DNA of 47,962 nt from Geminisphaera colitermitum TAV2 (GTDB lineage Bacteria; Verrucomicrobiota; Verrucomicrobiia; Opitutales; Opitutaceae). The position numbers were made by a program, and so were the translations under genes. The DNA lies in assembly GCF_000171235.2 (NCBI RefSeq), contig NZ_ABEA03000186.1:1-47962 (forward strand). Reading direction: 5' to 3'. This document shows, piece by piece, positions 24,327 to 32,167 of this stretch (positions are counted from its first letter, which is position 1; every line of letters starts with the position of its first letter). The notes beneath the pieces are model-generated. The model was not told the origin of the DNA, made no database searches, and saw only the letters and a list, made by a program, of their open reading frames with translations.

Positions 24327-25115
24327 CTACTTGATCCAGCTGTGCGCCGGGTCTTTGAAATTGATGAAACCGCGTGTGTTGCCGGTCATCACCCACAGGT
24401 AATACATCGTGTAACCCGGTGCGTTGACGACCGGATGATACCCGCGGGGAATCGCCACCGTGTCGTTTTCCTGCACCGTATAGGCCACGTTGATGTCACG
24501 GTTGTCGGTGTAGATTTTTTGCACGCCGAACCCGCCCTTAGGCTGGAAGCGGAAGAAATAAATTTCCTCCATATCGATCTCATCCGGCAGATTGTCGAAA
24601 TCGTGGCGGTGCGGCGGGAAACTCGCCCAGTTGCCGGAAGGCACCCAAGCCTCTCCGATGAAGAAATGTTCGGAGGGAAACTTCTCATCGATCATGATCG
24701 ACGCCTGTCGCTGAAAGTTGTCCCGACCGATGGAAAAGGTCTTGAGCTGATCCGGTGTGATCAACGCGGCGGCGCCGTCGCGAAGCGACGTTGGCGACTC
24801 CGCCACCGCGATTTCCACGTCCGTCGTGGCTACGACCTCGTAGTCCACCCCACCCGGCAGATAAACCGTGTGTGCCAGCCCCGAAAACACGTCCGCCCGC
24901 CCGCCGACTTCAGCAAAATCGAACCCCGGTCCGCGCACCGCGCAACGTCCGCCGAGAATCACCAACGCCACTTCCAGCGTTCCGGTTTTTGCCGCATGTT
25001 TTTCGCCCGCCGCCAGCTTGAGCAAACCGAAGCCGGTCAGCTTCATTTCGGCTTCGCCGACATTAAAGACACGGGAGAAGCCCGCATCAGCTTTGCATGG
25101 AAAATGATAGTTCAT
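24327..25115 (-). CDS. iolB: 5-deoxy-glucuronate isomerase
   Basis: 262 residues, the usual IolB length, with a bicupin fold. The conserved block SGNWASFPPHRHDFDNLP and MEEIYFFRFQPKGGF carries the metal-binding His/His/Glu; GYHPVVNAPGYTMYYLWVM and DPAHSWI close the protein as in known IolB. The family isomerises 5-deoxy-D-glucuronate to 5-dehydro-2-deoxy-D-gluconate in myo-inositol breakdown. The other inositol genes (iolD, iolE, iolG) are absent here, so the real substrate may be a related uronate. AGGA precedes the ATG; the start overlaps the 3' end of the PfkB gene by 29 bases. Confidence 0.88.
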   Translation of the reverse strand: MNYHFPCKADAGFSRVFNVGEAEMKLTGFGLLKLAAGEKHAAKTGTLEVALVILGGRCAVRGPGFDFAEVGGRADVFSGLAHTVYLPGGVDYEVVATTDVEIAVAESPTSLRDGAAALITPDQLKTFSIGRDNFQRQASIMIDEKFPSEHFFIGEAWVPSGNWASFPPHRHDFDNLPDEIDMEEIYFFRFQPKGGFGVQKIYTDNRDINVAYTVQENDTVAIPRGYHPVVNAPGYTMYYLWVMTGNTRGFINFKDPAHSWIK

Positions 25116-26034
25116 GGTTGTCCTGATAAGGTTGAAGTTGAGGTTGAGCGTTCTTCAAAAAAGCCTCCAAAACCGCCAGCGTGGGAATCCCCGTGCGTCC
25201 GCCGAGAGCACCGCATTTGAGTGCCGCGGCGCCCGACGCAAAACGCATGCACTCGCCGAGAGAAACCCCGTCAAGATAACGACGCAGAAACGCGCCGTGA
25301 TAAACATCGCCTGCTCCCGTGGTGTCGATCGCCTCCACGCGGAAGGCGGGCATCCGCACCCAATTTTTCCCGTCGAAACCGACGCTCCCCTTGCTGCCCG
25401 ACGTCACCACCGCCCAGCGTGCGCCATGACGCATCAAGGCGCGCAATTGTTTTTCCTCGGAAGCTTCGCCGGTGTATTTTTCGGCAAACGTCTCCGACGC
25501 GATTACGATGTCCACATTTTCCAGAATCGAATCGATCTCCGGCACCAGAGTTCCCGCATCGAGGCAGACGGTGACGCCCGCCGCCCGCGCCACGCGCGCC
25601 GCGTGGATGGCCGCTCCGGTCTGATGCCCGTCCAGATGCAGAACCCGGGCCGAACAAATCAAGACCTCATCCACCTCCGTCACGGAAAGCGGCTTCGCCG
25701 TGCTATGCATCCACGCAATGCTGCGCTGTCCCGACTCCCGCGCCGCCCAGCAGTAACTCACCGCCGACTTCGCGTTCTGGCGTGTGACCACCGCGGCAAC
25801 ATCCACGCCCTCTGCCTGAAATTCGCGCAGGATTTTTCTCCCCGAATCATCATCGCCGACCGTGCCGACAAAAGCCGTTCGAGCTCCCAGTCGCTGCGCG
25901 GCGACGATGGCCGTCGCGGAAGGACCTCCGCCCTGTTCCAGACTGTCGGTAATCTGGATTTTCCCGTCTATTGGAATCTCCGGAACAACGCACACGTAAT
26001 CCCAACTGCAGTAGCCCACTCCCACCAGATCCAT
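25087..26034 (-). CDS. PfkB-family sugar kinase, first gene of the catabolic operon
   Basis: 315 residues from ATG 26034, which has a purine-rich GAGGGCAGGCGG directly upstream and begins with the family's Rossmann-like strand (MDLVGVGYCSWDYV). GGGPSATAIVAAQRLG near residue 35-50, VGDDDSG, and the catalytic DTTGAGDVYHGAF near the C-terminus are PfkB signatures. The GDVYHGA and GGRTGIP versions resemble YihV-type sulfofructose kinases and ketohexokinase-like members more than IolC. From memory of the YihV structure, the sulfonate-binding lysine has a counterpart (Lys25) but the Asn and Arg do not, so sulfofructose is unlikely to be confirmed. Transcribed divergently from the LacI regulator. 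Confidence 0.82.
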   Translation of the reverse strand: MDLVGVGYCSWDYVCVVPEIPIDGKIQITDSLEQGGGPSATAIVAAQRLGARTAFVGTVGDDDSGRKILREFQAEGVDVAAVVTRQNAKSAVSYCWAARESGQRSIAWMHSTAKPLSVTEVDEVLICSARVLHLDGHQTGAAIHAARVARAAGVTVCLDAGTLVPEIDSILENVDIVIASETFAEKYTGEASEEKQLRALMRHGARWAVVTSGSKGSVGFDGKNWVRMPAFRVEAIDTTGAGDVYHGAFLRRYLDGVSLGECMRFASGAAALKCGALGGRTGIPTLAVLEAFLKNAQPQLQPYQDNHELSFSMQS

Positions 26035-26174
26035 CCGCCTGCCCTCGCCACGCTGGATTGGGCGGAACCTGCGCCAGCCGGAACAGGCGATCAAACCGCA
26101 ACGCTCCACGCGTTTGAGAATAAGGTGTATGTTTAGGCGCATGACAAAAAAGCAGACACCCGACTGACACAGAT

Positions 26175-26191
26175 TTTCCGTTGCGCGGAAA
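26175..26191. promoter_or_regulatory. Candidate operator for the LacI-type regulator
   Basis: TTTCCG-N5-CGGAAA, a perfect 6-base inverted repeat with CG-centred half sites, in the 184-base divergent region between the PfkB and LacI genes, 27 bases before the regulator's start. LacI-family operators usually have this size and symmetry. Not tested against other sites. Confidence 0.4.
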
Positions 26192-26218
26192 CCACCGGGG
26201 AATTAAACCAGTTGAATC

Positions 26219-27292
26219 ATGGCAAAATCCCTCCCCCCCCCCCCCCCCGTCCCCACGATGAAGGATATCGCGCAACAAGCAGGGGTGACGAAGGGAACCG
26301 TCAGTCTCGCCTTGCGCGGGGACATCCGCATCTCGACGGACACACGGAAGCGCATCGAAAAGATCGCGGAAGCGTTGGGCTACAGACCCGATCCCATGCT
26401 GGCCGCGCTGTCGGCCCGCCGCGGCCAGCAAAGGGCCGTATCCAATCTTGGGATACTTATCGATGACCGCTGGGGACCGATGGCGAAACGTCCGAAATGG
26501 CTGCGGGATTGCCTGGATGGCTTGCAGTTGGCCGCGCAGCACCTGGGTTATGCGACTTGCGAATTCCGGCTGGCGGCGGATTTGGCAGGCCATGCCAATC
26601 CTGACCGGATTCTCGCGGGGCGGGGCATTCGCGGCGTGGTTGTGTGTCCTTTTTGCGGAGAACGTCCGGTGCTGCCCAAAGTGGATTGGTCGCTGTATTC
26701 CATGGTGACGATCGGAAACCTGCTGCCGGAAATGGGCTGGCACCGGGTGGGAACGGATGCCTTTGCCGCCATGAATCTGGTGTGCCAGAAATTGCGCGAA
26801 CGGGGCGTGACCCGCATCGGGCTGGCGCAATATCTGGATACGGAATGCCGGCTGCGTTACGAATGGCTCGGATCACTGCTCAAGGAATGGCATCTCGGCG
26901 CGGATTTTTTCCGGGAAGTGCCGCCCCTTCTGTATCCACAACCGGATGCAGGATCATTCCTCAAATGGCGCCGCCGGGAAAAACCGGAGGTGGTTGTCAG
27001 CAACAACGAACAAATCCTCGACTGGATGGAAGCCGCCGGATTGGGAAAAAAAGTGCCGGACGAAACAGGAGTCGTGCTTCTCAACCGGGATGCGGCCAAA
27101 CGCGCCGACATCACCGGAATTTCTCAGCATCTGGACGAGGTGGGCGCGGCAGCGGTGGAGTTGATCCATGGCATGACCTTGCGCGGCCAGCGGGGCACGC
27201 CCCGCGTGCGGCGGGAAATGCTGATCATGCCTCACTGGATAGAAGGAGTTACGGTCAAATCTCCTGCAAAGTTGGGGATTCGCGGCGGATGA
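26219..27292 (+). CDS. LacI-family transcriptional regulator with a poly-C tract at its start
   Basis: 357 residues. The DNA-binding domain begins at MKDIAQQAGVTKGTVSLALRG and includes the hinge helix (DPMLAALSARR); the rest is a periplasmic-binding-protein-like sensor domain. Preceding the helix-turn-helix are 13 residues, MAKSLPPPPPVPT, encoded through C16 (26233-26248). A one-base change of the tract would put translation from 26219 into a frame that stops after about 80 residues; an internal ATG at 26258 could still give a family-length protein. It most likely controls the divergent catabolic operon. Confidence 0.9.
   Translation: MAKSLPPPPPVPTMKDIAQQAGVTKGTVSLALRGDIRISTDTRKRIEKIAEALGYRPDPMLAALSARRGQQRAVSNLGILIDDRWGPMAKRPKWLRDCLDGLQLAAQHLGYATCEFRLAADLAGHANPDRILAGRGIRGVVVCPFCGERPVLPKVDWSLYSMVTIGNLLPEMGWHRVGTDAFAAMNLVCQKLRERGVTRIGLAQYLDTECRLRYEWLGSLLKEWHLGADFFREVPPLLYPQPDAGSFLKWRRREKPEVVVSNNEQILDWMEAAGLGKKVPDETGVVLLNRDAAKRADITGISQHLDEVGAAAVELIHGMTLRGQRGTPRVRREMLIMPHWIEGVTVKSPAKLGIRGG
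26233..26248. repeat. C16 homopolymer in codons 5-10 of the LacI-type regulator
   Basis: Sixteen C on the plus strand, in frame as written, between the first ATG (26219) and an internal ATG (26258). On the other strand it reads G16-AGGG. Position and length are those expected of a translational on/off switch. Confidence 0.92.
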
Positions 27293-27411
27293 AGTCAGGG
27301 GCCGGTGGTTCAGACCAGTTTCCTTTCGCGAACAGGGTTGCCATGCAGGTCGAAGGCGGTTTTTCCTCACCTCTTTCCCTCGTTTCGTTCCCCGGATCGT
27401 TAATATCAACC

Positions 27412-28209
27412 ATGCTTCCCATAATCAAAAAAATCACCGGCATCCTCGCCTTCATCGCCGCCTTTGCCGCAGCTTCGACTTTCGCGCAGGATGCGAAAAG
27501 CAGCAAAATCCTCACGGTCGGCACCAACCCGGAGTTTCCTCCGTTTGAACTGGTTGAAAAAGGCACCAACAAAATCATCGGCTTCGACGTGGATCTCATC
27601 ACCGAAGTCGCCAAGGCCGCCGGGTATGCCGGTGTGAAAATGGAAGCCTTCGCGTTCGACACGCTTGGCGAGGCCCTCAACCAGAAGAAGGTCGATGTCG
27701 TCATCGCCGGCATGACCATCACCGATGAACGCAAGGCCAAGGTTCTCTTCACCGATCCCTACTACAACGCCGCCCAGGTTCTCGTGGTGACCAAGAAAAA
27801 CAAAACCATCAGCACGCTCGACGACATCAAGGACAAGCGCGTGGGCGTGCAACTCGGCACCACCGGTGGCGTCGTTGCCGAAAAAGCCCTTGGTCAAAAC
27901 AACCCCAACATGAAACAATTCCGCAAATACACCGAAGTCTTTTACGAACTGAAGCTCGGCCGCGTGGACGTCGTGGTGGTGGACATGCCCGTGGCTCAAG
28001 CCTACCTGAAGCTTAAAAACTTCAGCGACCTCAAGATCAGCTCCAAGCCGATGAGCGAAGAGGAATTTGGCATCGCCATCGCCAAGGATAATACCGAACT
28101 CCACAAACAGCTCAACGCCGGCCTCAAGTCCGTCCGCGAGAGCGGCAAGCTCGACCAGCTCCTCAACAAATGGTTCGACGAGACCACGGCCGAAGCGGAC
28201 AAAAAGTAA
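27412..28209 (+). CDS. Polar amino acid ABC transporter substrate-binding protein
   Basis: 265 residues starting with a signal peptide (KKITGILAFIAAFAAASTFA, then QDA). The mature part begins LTVGTNPEFPPFELVE and IIGFDVDLITEVAKA, the standard opening of family 3 solute-binding proteins, with VVIAGMTITDERKAKVLFTDPYY and VGVQLGTTGG further on. It captures an amino acid in the periplasm and delivers it to the permease encoded 276 bases downstream. The start at 27412 was chosen for the signal peptide; the frame is open far upstream as non-coding sequence. Confidence 0.93.
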   Translation: MLPIIKKITGILAFIAAFAAASTFAQDAKSSKILTVGTNPEFPPFELVEKGTNKIIGFDVDLITEVAKAAGYAGVKMEAFAFDTLGEALNQKKVDVVIAGMTITDERKAKVLFTDPYYNAAQVLVVTKKNKTISTLDDIKDKRVGVQLGTTGGVVAEKALGQNNPNMKQFRKYTEVFYELKLGRVDVVVVDMPVAQAYLKLKNFSDLKISSKPMSEEEFGIAIAKDNTELHKQLNAGLKSVRESGKLDQLLNKWFDETTAEADKK

Positions 28210-28388
28210 GGGAGGTTCTAAAAATTCATTTTTGCACAGAAGATAACCAAGGAAACGAAGATGAAAACAGGGAGCATAATTTGTTATAAACTATTTATTT
28301 CTAATATTTTATTAAAAAACAAAAATTCCACTTCAATTGATTGTCTTCGTTACCTTTGTTACCTTCTGTGCAATTTTTAGAACCTCCC
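28210..28388. repeat. 179-base inverted-repeat element (MITE-like) within the amino acid transporter operon
   Basis: Terminal arms start GGGAGGTTCTAAAAATT and continue through (T)TGCACAGAAG(A/G)TAAC and AACGAAG words; the right arm is the imperfect reverse complement of the left over about 45 bases. The centre is strongly AT-rich (about 28275-28330), unlike neighbouring DNA. It separates the binding-protein gene from the permease and would form a long stem in mRNA, perhaps lowering downstream expression. No transposase is encoded. Confidence 0.85.
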
Positions 28389-28485
28389 ATAATTTGTTAA
28401 GGATGGGAGGAATCAGAAGTCAGGAGGTAAAGGAGTGTTTTTCTCCTGCCCCCCCTGACCCCTTCCATCCTGACTCCTTTTTTTA

Positions 28486-29175
28486 ATGATCAACTGGGAA
28501 ATTATTCAGGAGGAACTTCCCTTCCTGCTCGGCGGCGTGAAGATCACGCTGCTCGTCACCTTGGTGAGCGTCATCCTCGGGGTGACGCTCGGCGTGGGCG
28601 TGGCCCTGACGCGCCTTTCGAGCCACGCCTGGCTGCGGCTTCCGGCCACGGCCTATGTCGAGGTGCTGCGCGGCACGCCTATGCTGGTGCAGATCTTCAT
28701 CATGTATTTCGCCTTCTTCCCGATGCTCGCCGAGCACGTGCCGGGACTCGAAGGTCTGGCCCGCGCCAACGCCATCTACGCCGGCATGCTCGCGCTCGGC
28801 GTCAACTCCAGCGCCTACCTTGGGGAGATTTTTCGCGGTGGCATCCAGTCCGTGGATATCGGCCAGTATGAGGCGGGCCGCTCGCTCGGCATGACGCCCT
28901 ACCGGATCATGCGTCACATCGTGCTCCCGCAGGCGCTCGTCAACGCCCTGCCCGCCGTGGGCAACGAGTTCGTGACGCTCATCAAGGACTCGTCGCTCGT
29001 GTCCGCCATCGCCGTGGCCGACCTCACCTACCGGGCGCAGCAGGCGGGCGGACGGTCCTACGAGTTTTTCTCCATGTATCTGGCGATCGCGATCATCTAC
29101 TTTTGCCTGACCTTTGCGGCGTCACGCGGGCTGGCTGTATTTGAGAAAAAATTACGTGTCTATGATCCGCGTTGA
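28486..29175 (+). CDS. Polar amino acid ABC transporter permease (HisM/GlnP family)
   Basis: 229 residues with about five membrane segments. The N-terminal [23 protein letters not shown] and the [15 protein letters not shown] motif are diagnostic of the polar amino acid subfamily. The EAA loop that contacts the ATPase reads [22 protein letters not shown]. The ATPase start lies within the last codons of this gene, a 14-base overlap, so the two are translationally coupled. Confidence 0.94.
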   Translation: MINWEIIQEELPFLLGGVKITLLVTLVSVILGVTLGVGVALTRLSSHAWLRLPATAYVEVLRGTPMLVQIFIMYFAFFPMLAEHVPGLEGLARANAIYAGMLALGVNSSAYLGEIFRGGIQSVDIGQYEAGRSLGMTPYRIMRHIVLPQALVNALPAVGNEFVTLIKDSSLVSAIAVADLTYRAQQAGGRSYEFFSMYLAIAIIYFCLTFAASRGLAVFEKKLRVYDPR

Positions 29176-29887
29176 GAACATCCACAAATCCTTCGGCGCG
29201 CTCCAGGTCCTGCGCGGCGTCACGCTGGAAGTCGCCCAAGGCGAGGTCGTGTGCCTCGTGGGTGCGAGCGGATCGGGCAAGACGACCCTGCTGCGCTGCC
29301 TCAACCTCCTGGCCCGGCCCGATGTCGGCGCCGTGTGGCTCGACGGCCAGTGCGTGACCGCGCCCGGCGTGCGCGTCGAGGACGTGCGCCGCGAGACGGG
29401 CATGGTATTCCAGCACTTCAACCTGTTTCCCCACCTCAACGTGCTGCACAACGTCACGCTCGCGCCCATGAAGGTGCGCCACATGCGCAAGCACGAGGCG
29501 GAGGAGAAGGCGATGGAGTTGCTCGCCAAGGTCGGTCTCGCCGAAAAGGCGCATGCCTATCCCAGCCAGCTTTCCGGCGGACAAAAGCAGCGGGTCGCCA
29601 TTGCCCGCGCGCTCGCGATGAAGCCTCGCGTGATGCTCTTTGACGAGGCCACCTCGGCGCTCGACCCGGCGATGACGCAGGAAGTGCTCAAGGTCATGCG
29701 CGGCCTCGCCTCCGAAGGCATGACGATGGTGGTCGTCACGCACGAGATGGCTTTCGCCCGCGACGTGGCCACACAGGTCGTGTTCATGGCCGATGGCGTG
29801 GTTGTCGAAAAAGGCCCGCCCGAACAAATTTTCTCCGCACCGCAAGACCCGCGCACCCGGGCTTTCCTGCGCATGACGGAGGGTTGA
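29162..29887 (+). CDS. Polar amino acid ABC transporter ATPase (GlnQ-like)
   Basis: 241 residues from [12 protein letters not shown]; an upstream in-frame start would only add permease-overlapping sequence. Walker [11 protein letters not shown]-loop [14 protein letters not shown], signature [15 protein letters not shown] and Walker [14 protein letters not shown] are intact, as is the H-loop [10 protein letters not shown]. It energises amino acid uptake with the two preceding genes. Confidence 0.94.
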   Translation: MIRVENIHKSFGALQVLRGVTLEVAQGEVVCLVGASGSGKTTLLRCLNLLARPDVGAVWLDGQCVTAPGVRVEDVRRETGMVFQHFNLFPHLNVLHNVTLAPMKVRHMRKHEAEEKAMELLAKVGLAEKAHAYPSQLSGGQKQRVAIARALAMKPRVMLFDEATSALDPAMTQEVLKVMRGLASEGMTMVVVTHEMAFARDVATQVVFMADGVVVEKGPPEQIFSAPQDPRTRAFLRMTEG

Positions 29888-29893
29888 GATTTT

Positions 29894-30829
29894 ATGAAAC
29901 CCAAACCACACGCCCTGCTCGCAGTCTTCGCCGGCTGCTGCCTTTCGTTTGCCGTTGCTCTGACCGCAGCCTCCGCCCCGGAGTCCACCGCACCACGCGC
30001 GGAGCACGTGTTCATCATCAGCTTCGACCAAGGCTCGCCCGCTGGTATCGAAAAAGCGGATATGCCGCTTTTCAAACAGATGGCCGCCGATGGCGCGCAC
30101 ACATGGGAAGCCTGCACCATCGTCCCCAGCATCACACTGCCCTCGCACACCTCCATGCTGACCGGCGTGGGCATCCAGAAACACCAGATCCTGTGGAACG
30201 ACATCTGGGCTCCCGCAAAACCCCAGCTCACCATCCCAACGATTTTCAACCTCGCCAAGAAGTCCGGCGGACGCGGCCTCGTGACCGCCGCCTATGTTTC
30301 CAAACAAAAATTCCGCCTCTTCGAATATCGCGGGGACATCGACCGCTTCAGCCTGCCCGCCGATACCAGTTCACTCGGAGTAGCGGCCTCTTTTGCCGAG
30401 GATGTGGCCAGTCTGAAACCCAACCTCTGCTTCATCCACTTTGGCGAACCCGATGCGATGGGACACCGCCACGGCATCTGGTCGCCCGAGAAGATGAAGG
30501 CCTTCGCAGACAGCGACGCCGCGCTCAAGATCATCCGCGATGCCATCACCGCCGCCGGCATTGCCGATACGAGCGTCATCATCATGACTGCCGACCACGG
30601 TTGCCACGACACCAAGAACAAGGAAGGCAAGACGGTCGGCACCCACGGCTCGGCCAGCCCCGACGACGTCATCATCCCTTGGGTTGCCTGGGGCCGTGGC
30701 GTGAAGCCCGGTTTCACCATCACCGCGCCCGTTGTGCAATACGACACTGCCGCCACTGCGCTCTGGTTACTCGGGGTCGAAGTCCCCGAAAGCTTCTGGG
30801 GCCGCCCCGTGACCAGCGCCTTCGAGTAA
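29894..30829 (+). CDS. Secreted nucleotide pyrophosphatase/phosphodiesterase-type protein
   Basis: 311 residues with a signal peptide (LLAVFAGCCLSFAVALTAASA). It belongs to the alkaline-phosphatase superfamily: metal ligand Asp45 in ISFDQGS, probable nucleophile Thr81 in SITLPSH, then FGEPDAMGHRHG, MTADHGCHD and the later THGS provide the remaining Asp/His ligands. These enzymes hydrolyse phosphodiesters or phosphonates in the periplasm. GGAGGG in the 3' end of the ATPase gene serves as its ribosome binding site, 6 bases separating the genes, so it is part of the transporter operon. It may release the transported nutrient. Confidence 0.85.
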   Translation: MKPKPHALLAVFAGCCLSFAVALTAASAPESTAPRAEHVFIISFDQGSPAGIEKADMPLFKQMAADGAHTWEACTIVPSITLPSHTSMLTGVGIQKHQILWNDIWAPAKPQLTIPTIFNLAKKSGGRGLVTAAYVSKQKFRLFEYRGDIDRFSLPADTSSLGVAASFAEDVASLKPNLCFIHFGEPDAMGHRHGIWSPEKMKAFADSDAALKIIRDAITAAGIADTSVIIMTADHGCHDTKNKEGKTVGTHGSASPDDVIIPWVAWGRGVKPGFTITAPVVQYDTAATALWLLGVEVPESFWGRPVTSAFE

Positions 30830-30860
30830 CAGATGCTGCGCGCTGACGTCGCGCAGTTCT

Positions 30861-30894
30861 CCAAGGAGCGGCGGCATCCTGCCGCCGTTCCTTG
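30861..30894. terminator. Strong hairpin downstream of the phosphodiesterase gene
   Basis: CCAAGGA-GCGGCGGCA, loop, TGCCGCCG-TTCCTTGG forms a long nearly perfect stem 31 bases after the stop. No T-run follows, so it could be a factor-dependent terminator, an mRNA-stabilising hairpin or a REP-type repeat. Confidence 0.55.
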
Positions 30895-30979
30895 GGTGAC
30901 CGCGTGACCAGGCCCCGGCTTTCGGAATGCCATAACTTTACACTTCCTGTCAGTCATCAATCCGGATACTGCCATTTGT

Positions 30980-31993
30980 GTGAAAACAGAACCTTCTCCC
31001 ACACCTGCTCCGAGTCCGGCACCCGCGTCCGCTCGCTGCAACAAACTGTCCGCTTTGGCGACAGCGATTAATCCTCAATCGACGGCTGCCGTGCTCCTTC
31101 TCGGCCTGCTCGTCTGGATCGTCCTCATTCTGGTTGGAGGCCTCTTCAGCATCAGCAAAGATCAGGTTTCCAGTTACTCGGTCCTGGAAATTTTCGAAAA
31201 TCGTTGGGAAAACGCTTTCCTCTGGAGCTCCGGCATCGTGCTGCTCGCCAGCCTGCTGGCCAGCGTCCGGGCCAGGCTTCCCAAACTCTCCATCGTCACC
31301 AACCTGATCCTCTACCTCTCGCCATTCACCCTTGTGTTTATCGGCTTCTCGCTGCTGGACGCGCTTTATCGAAACCACCCCGTCACCCGCGACATGCACC
31401 AGACGATGGGCATCGTGCTCATCCTCTTTTACCTGATCGGTATTCTGTATTTCCGTACAAAAGCCCGTCGCAACAAGGACGAGGCCATCGCCGCCTTCCT
31501 CCTGCCTCCCTATATTGTGGCCCTGTTGTTCACCGTGTTTGCCGTCTTCCAACTGCTGACCTCCATCGAATACATCTACCGCAACGCGTTTTATCTCACC
31601 GTAAAATCGGTCGAGACCAAGGGCGGCGAGGTTCACATCGACGGCACCTTCCATGTCAACAAAGCCGCTCCCTATGTATTCTCCGCCATGCGCAACGAGA
31701 TGATGGAAATGCCGATGGAAGAACCGGGCTCCACCGCCACCCTTGTCTGGGAGAAAAAGGACTCGCCTTCCTCCGAGGGCGAATACGCCTTCCGCATCAC
31801 CTACAAGGAACGCAAAAAGGAAAAGACCCGCGAGGGTGGTGATCCGTCGTCCGAATCTGGATACAATTACGAGCCCGAGGTTTACCTTCAGGTCAGCCTG
31901 CCGGCTGAAAACGGCGGATATCCCAAGAGCGTGAAGTCCCTGCCGATCAGCACGTGGGAAGTCGCCGAATACACGCCCGCCGCAAAAAAATAA
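30980..31993 (+). CDS. Multi-pass membrane protein, unknown function
   Basis: 337 residues from a GTG start. A Pro/Ala-rich N-terminus precedes about five membrane segments (roughly 35-58, 82-98, 105-127, 141-158, 172-193); the last 140 residues form a soluble domain with alternating beta-like segments, probably outside the membrane (VKSVETKGGEVHIDGTFHV, EYAFRITYKE). I do not recognise the family. It stands alone between an upstream hairpin and a downstream inverted repeat. Confidence 0.7.
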   Translation: MKTEPSPTPAPSPAPASARCNKLSALATAINPQSTAAVLLLGLLVWIVLILVGGLFSISKDQVSSYSVLEIFENRWENAFLWSSGIVLLASLLASVRARLPKLSIVTNLILYLSPFTLVFIGFSLLDALYRNHPVTRDMHQTMGIVLILFYLIGILYFRTKARRNKDEAIAAFLLPPYIVALLFTVFAVFQLLTSIEYIYRNAFYLTVKSVETKGGEVHIDGTFHVNKAAPYVFSAMRNEMMEMPMEEPGSTATLVWEKKDSPSSEGEYAFRITYKERKKEKTREGGDPSSESGYNYEPEVYLQVSLPAENGGYPKSVKSLPISTWEVAEYTPAAKK

Positions 31994-32011
31994 TCACAGC
32001 GTTGTCTTGAC

Positions 32012-32115
32012 GGTAGGGAGGCCTCTCCGAGGCCTCCGTTGTGCGTGGTATGAGGATGCGAAACTCATAGGTGAATGGAGCGTGGTTTCGGAGGCCTCGG
32101 AGAGGCCTCCCTACC
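32012..32115. repeat. Perfect 26-base inverted repeat with 52-base loop
   Basis: Arms 32012-32037 and 32090-32115 are exact reverse complements. Each arm is itself largely palindromic around AGGCCTC, so the element can fold as one long stem or two small ones. It lies between two convergent genes and may terminate both, or be a small non-autonomous mobile element. Confidence 0.9.
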
Positions 32116-32167
32116 GGGAATCAAATGGCTACAGTTTAAATGAAATTGCTCTAAAGCTCCGAACTAC

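Noticed and set aside
17882-26034. Sulfoquinovose (sulfo-EMP type) pathway as the identity of the operon
   Set aside because: COG2407 isomerase, YihV-like kinase and class II aldolase would fit, but two of three sulfonate-contact residues I recall from YihV are not conserved, no sulfoquinovosidase or sulfolactaldehyde enzyme is in the cluster, and IolB, FGGY kinase and FAD oxidase remain unexplained.
26644-28209. A 521-codon frame joining the LacI region and the amino acid binding protein
   Set aside because: The first part is an out-of-frame reading of the regulator; the binding protein starts at 27412 with its own signal peptide.
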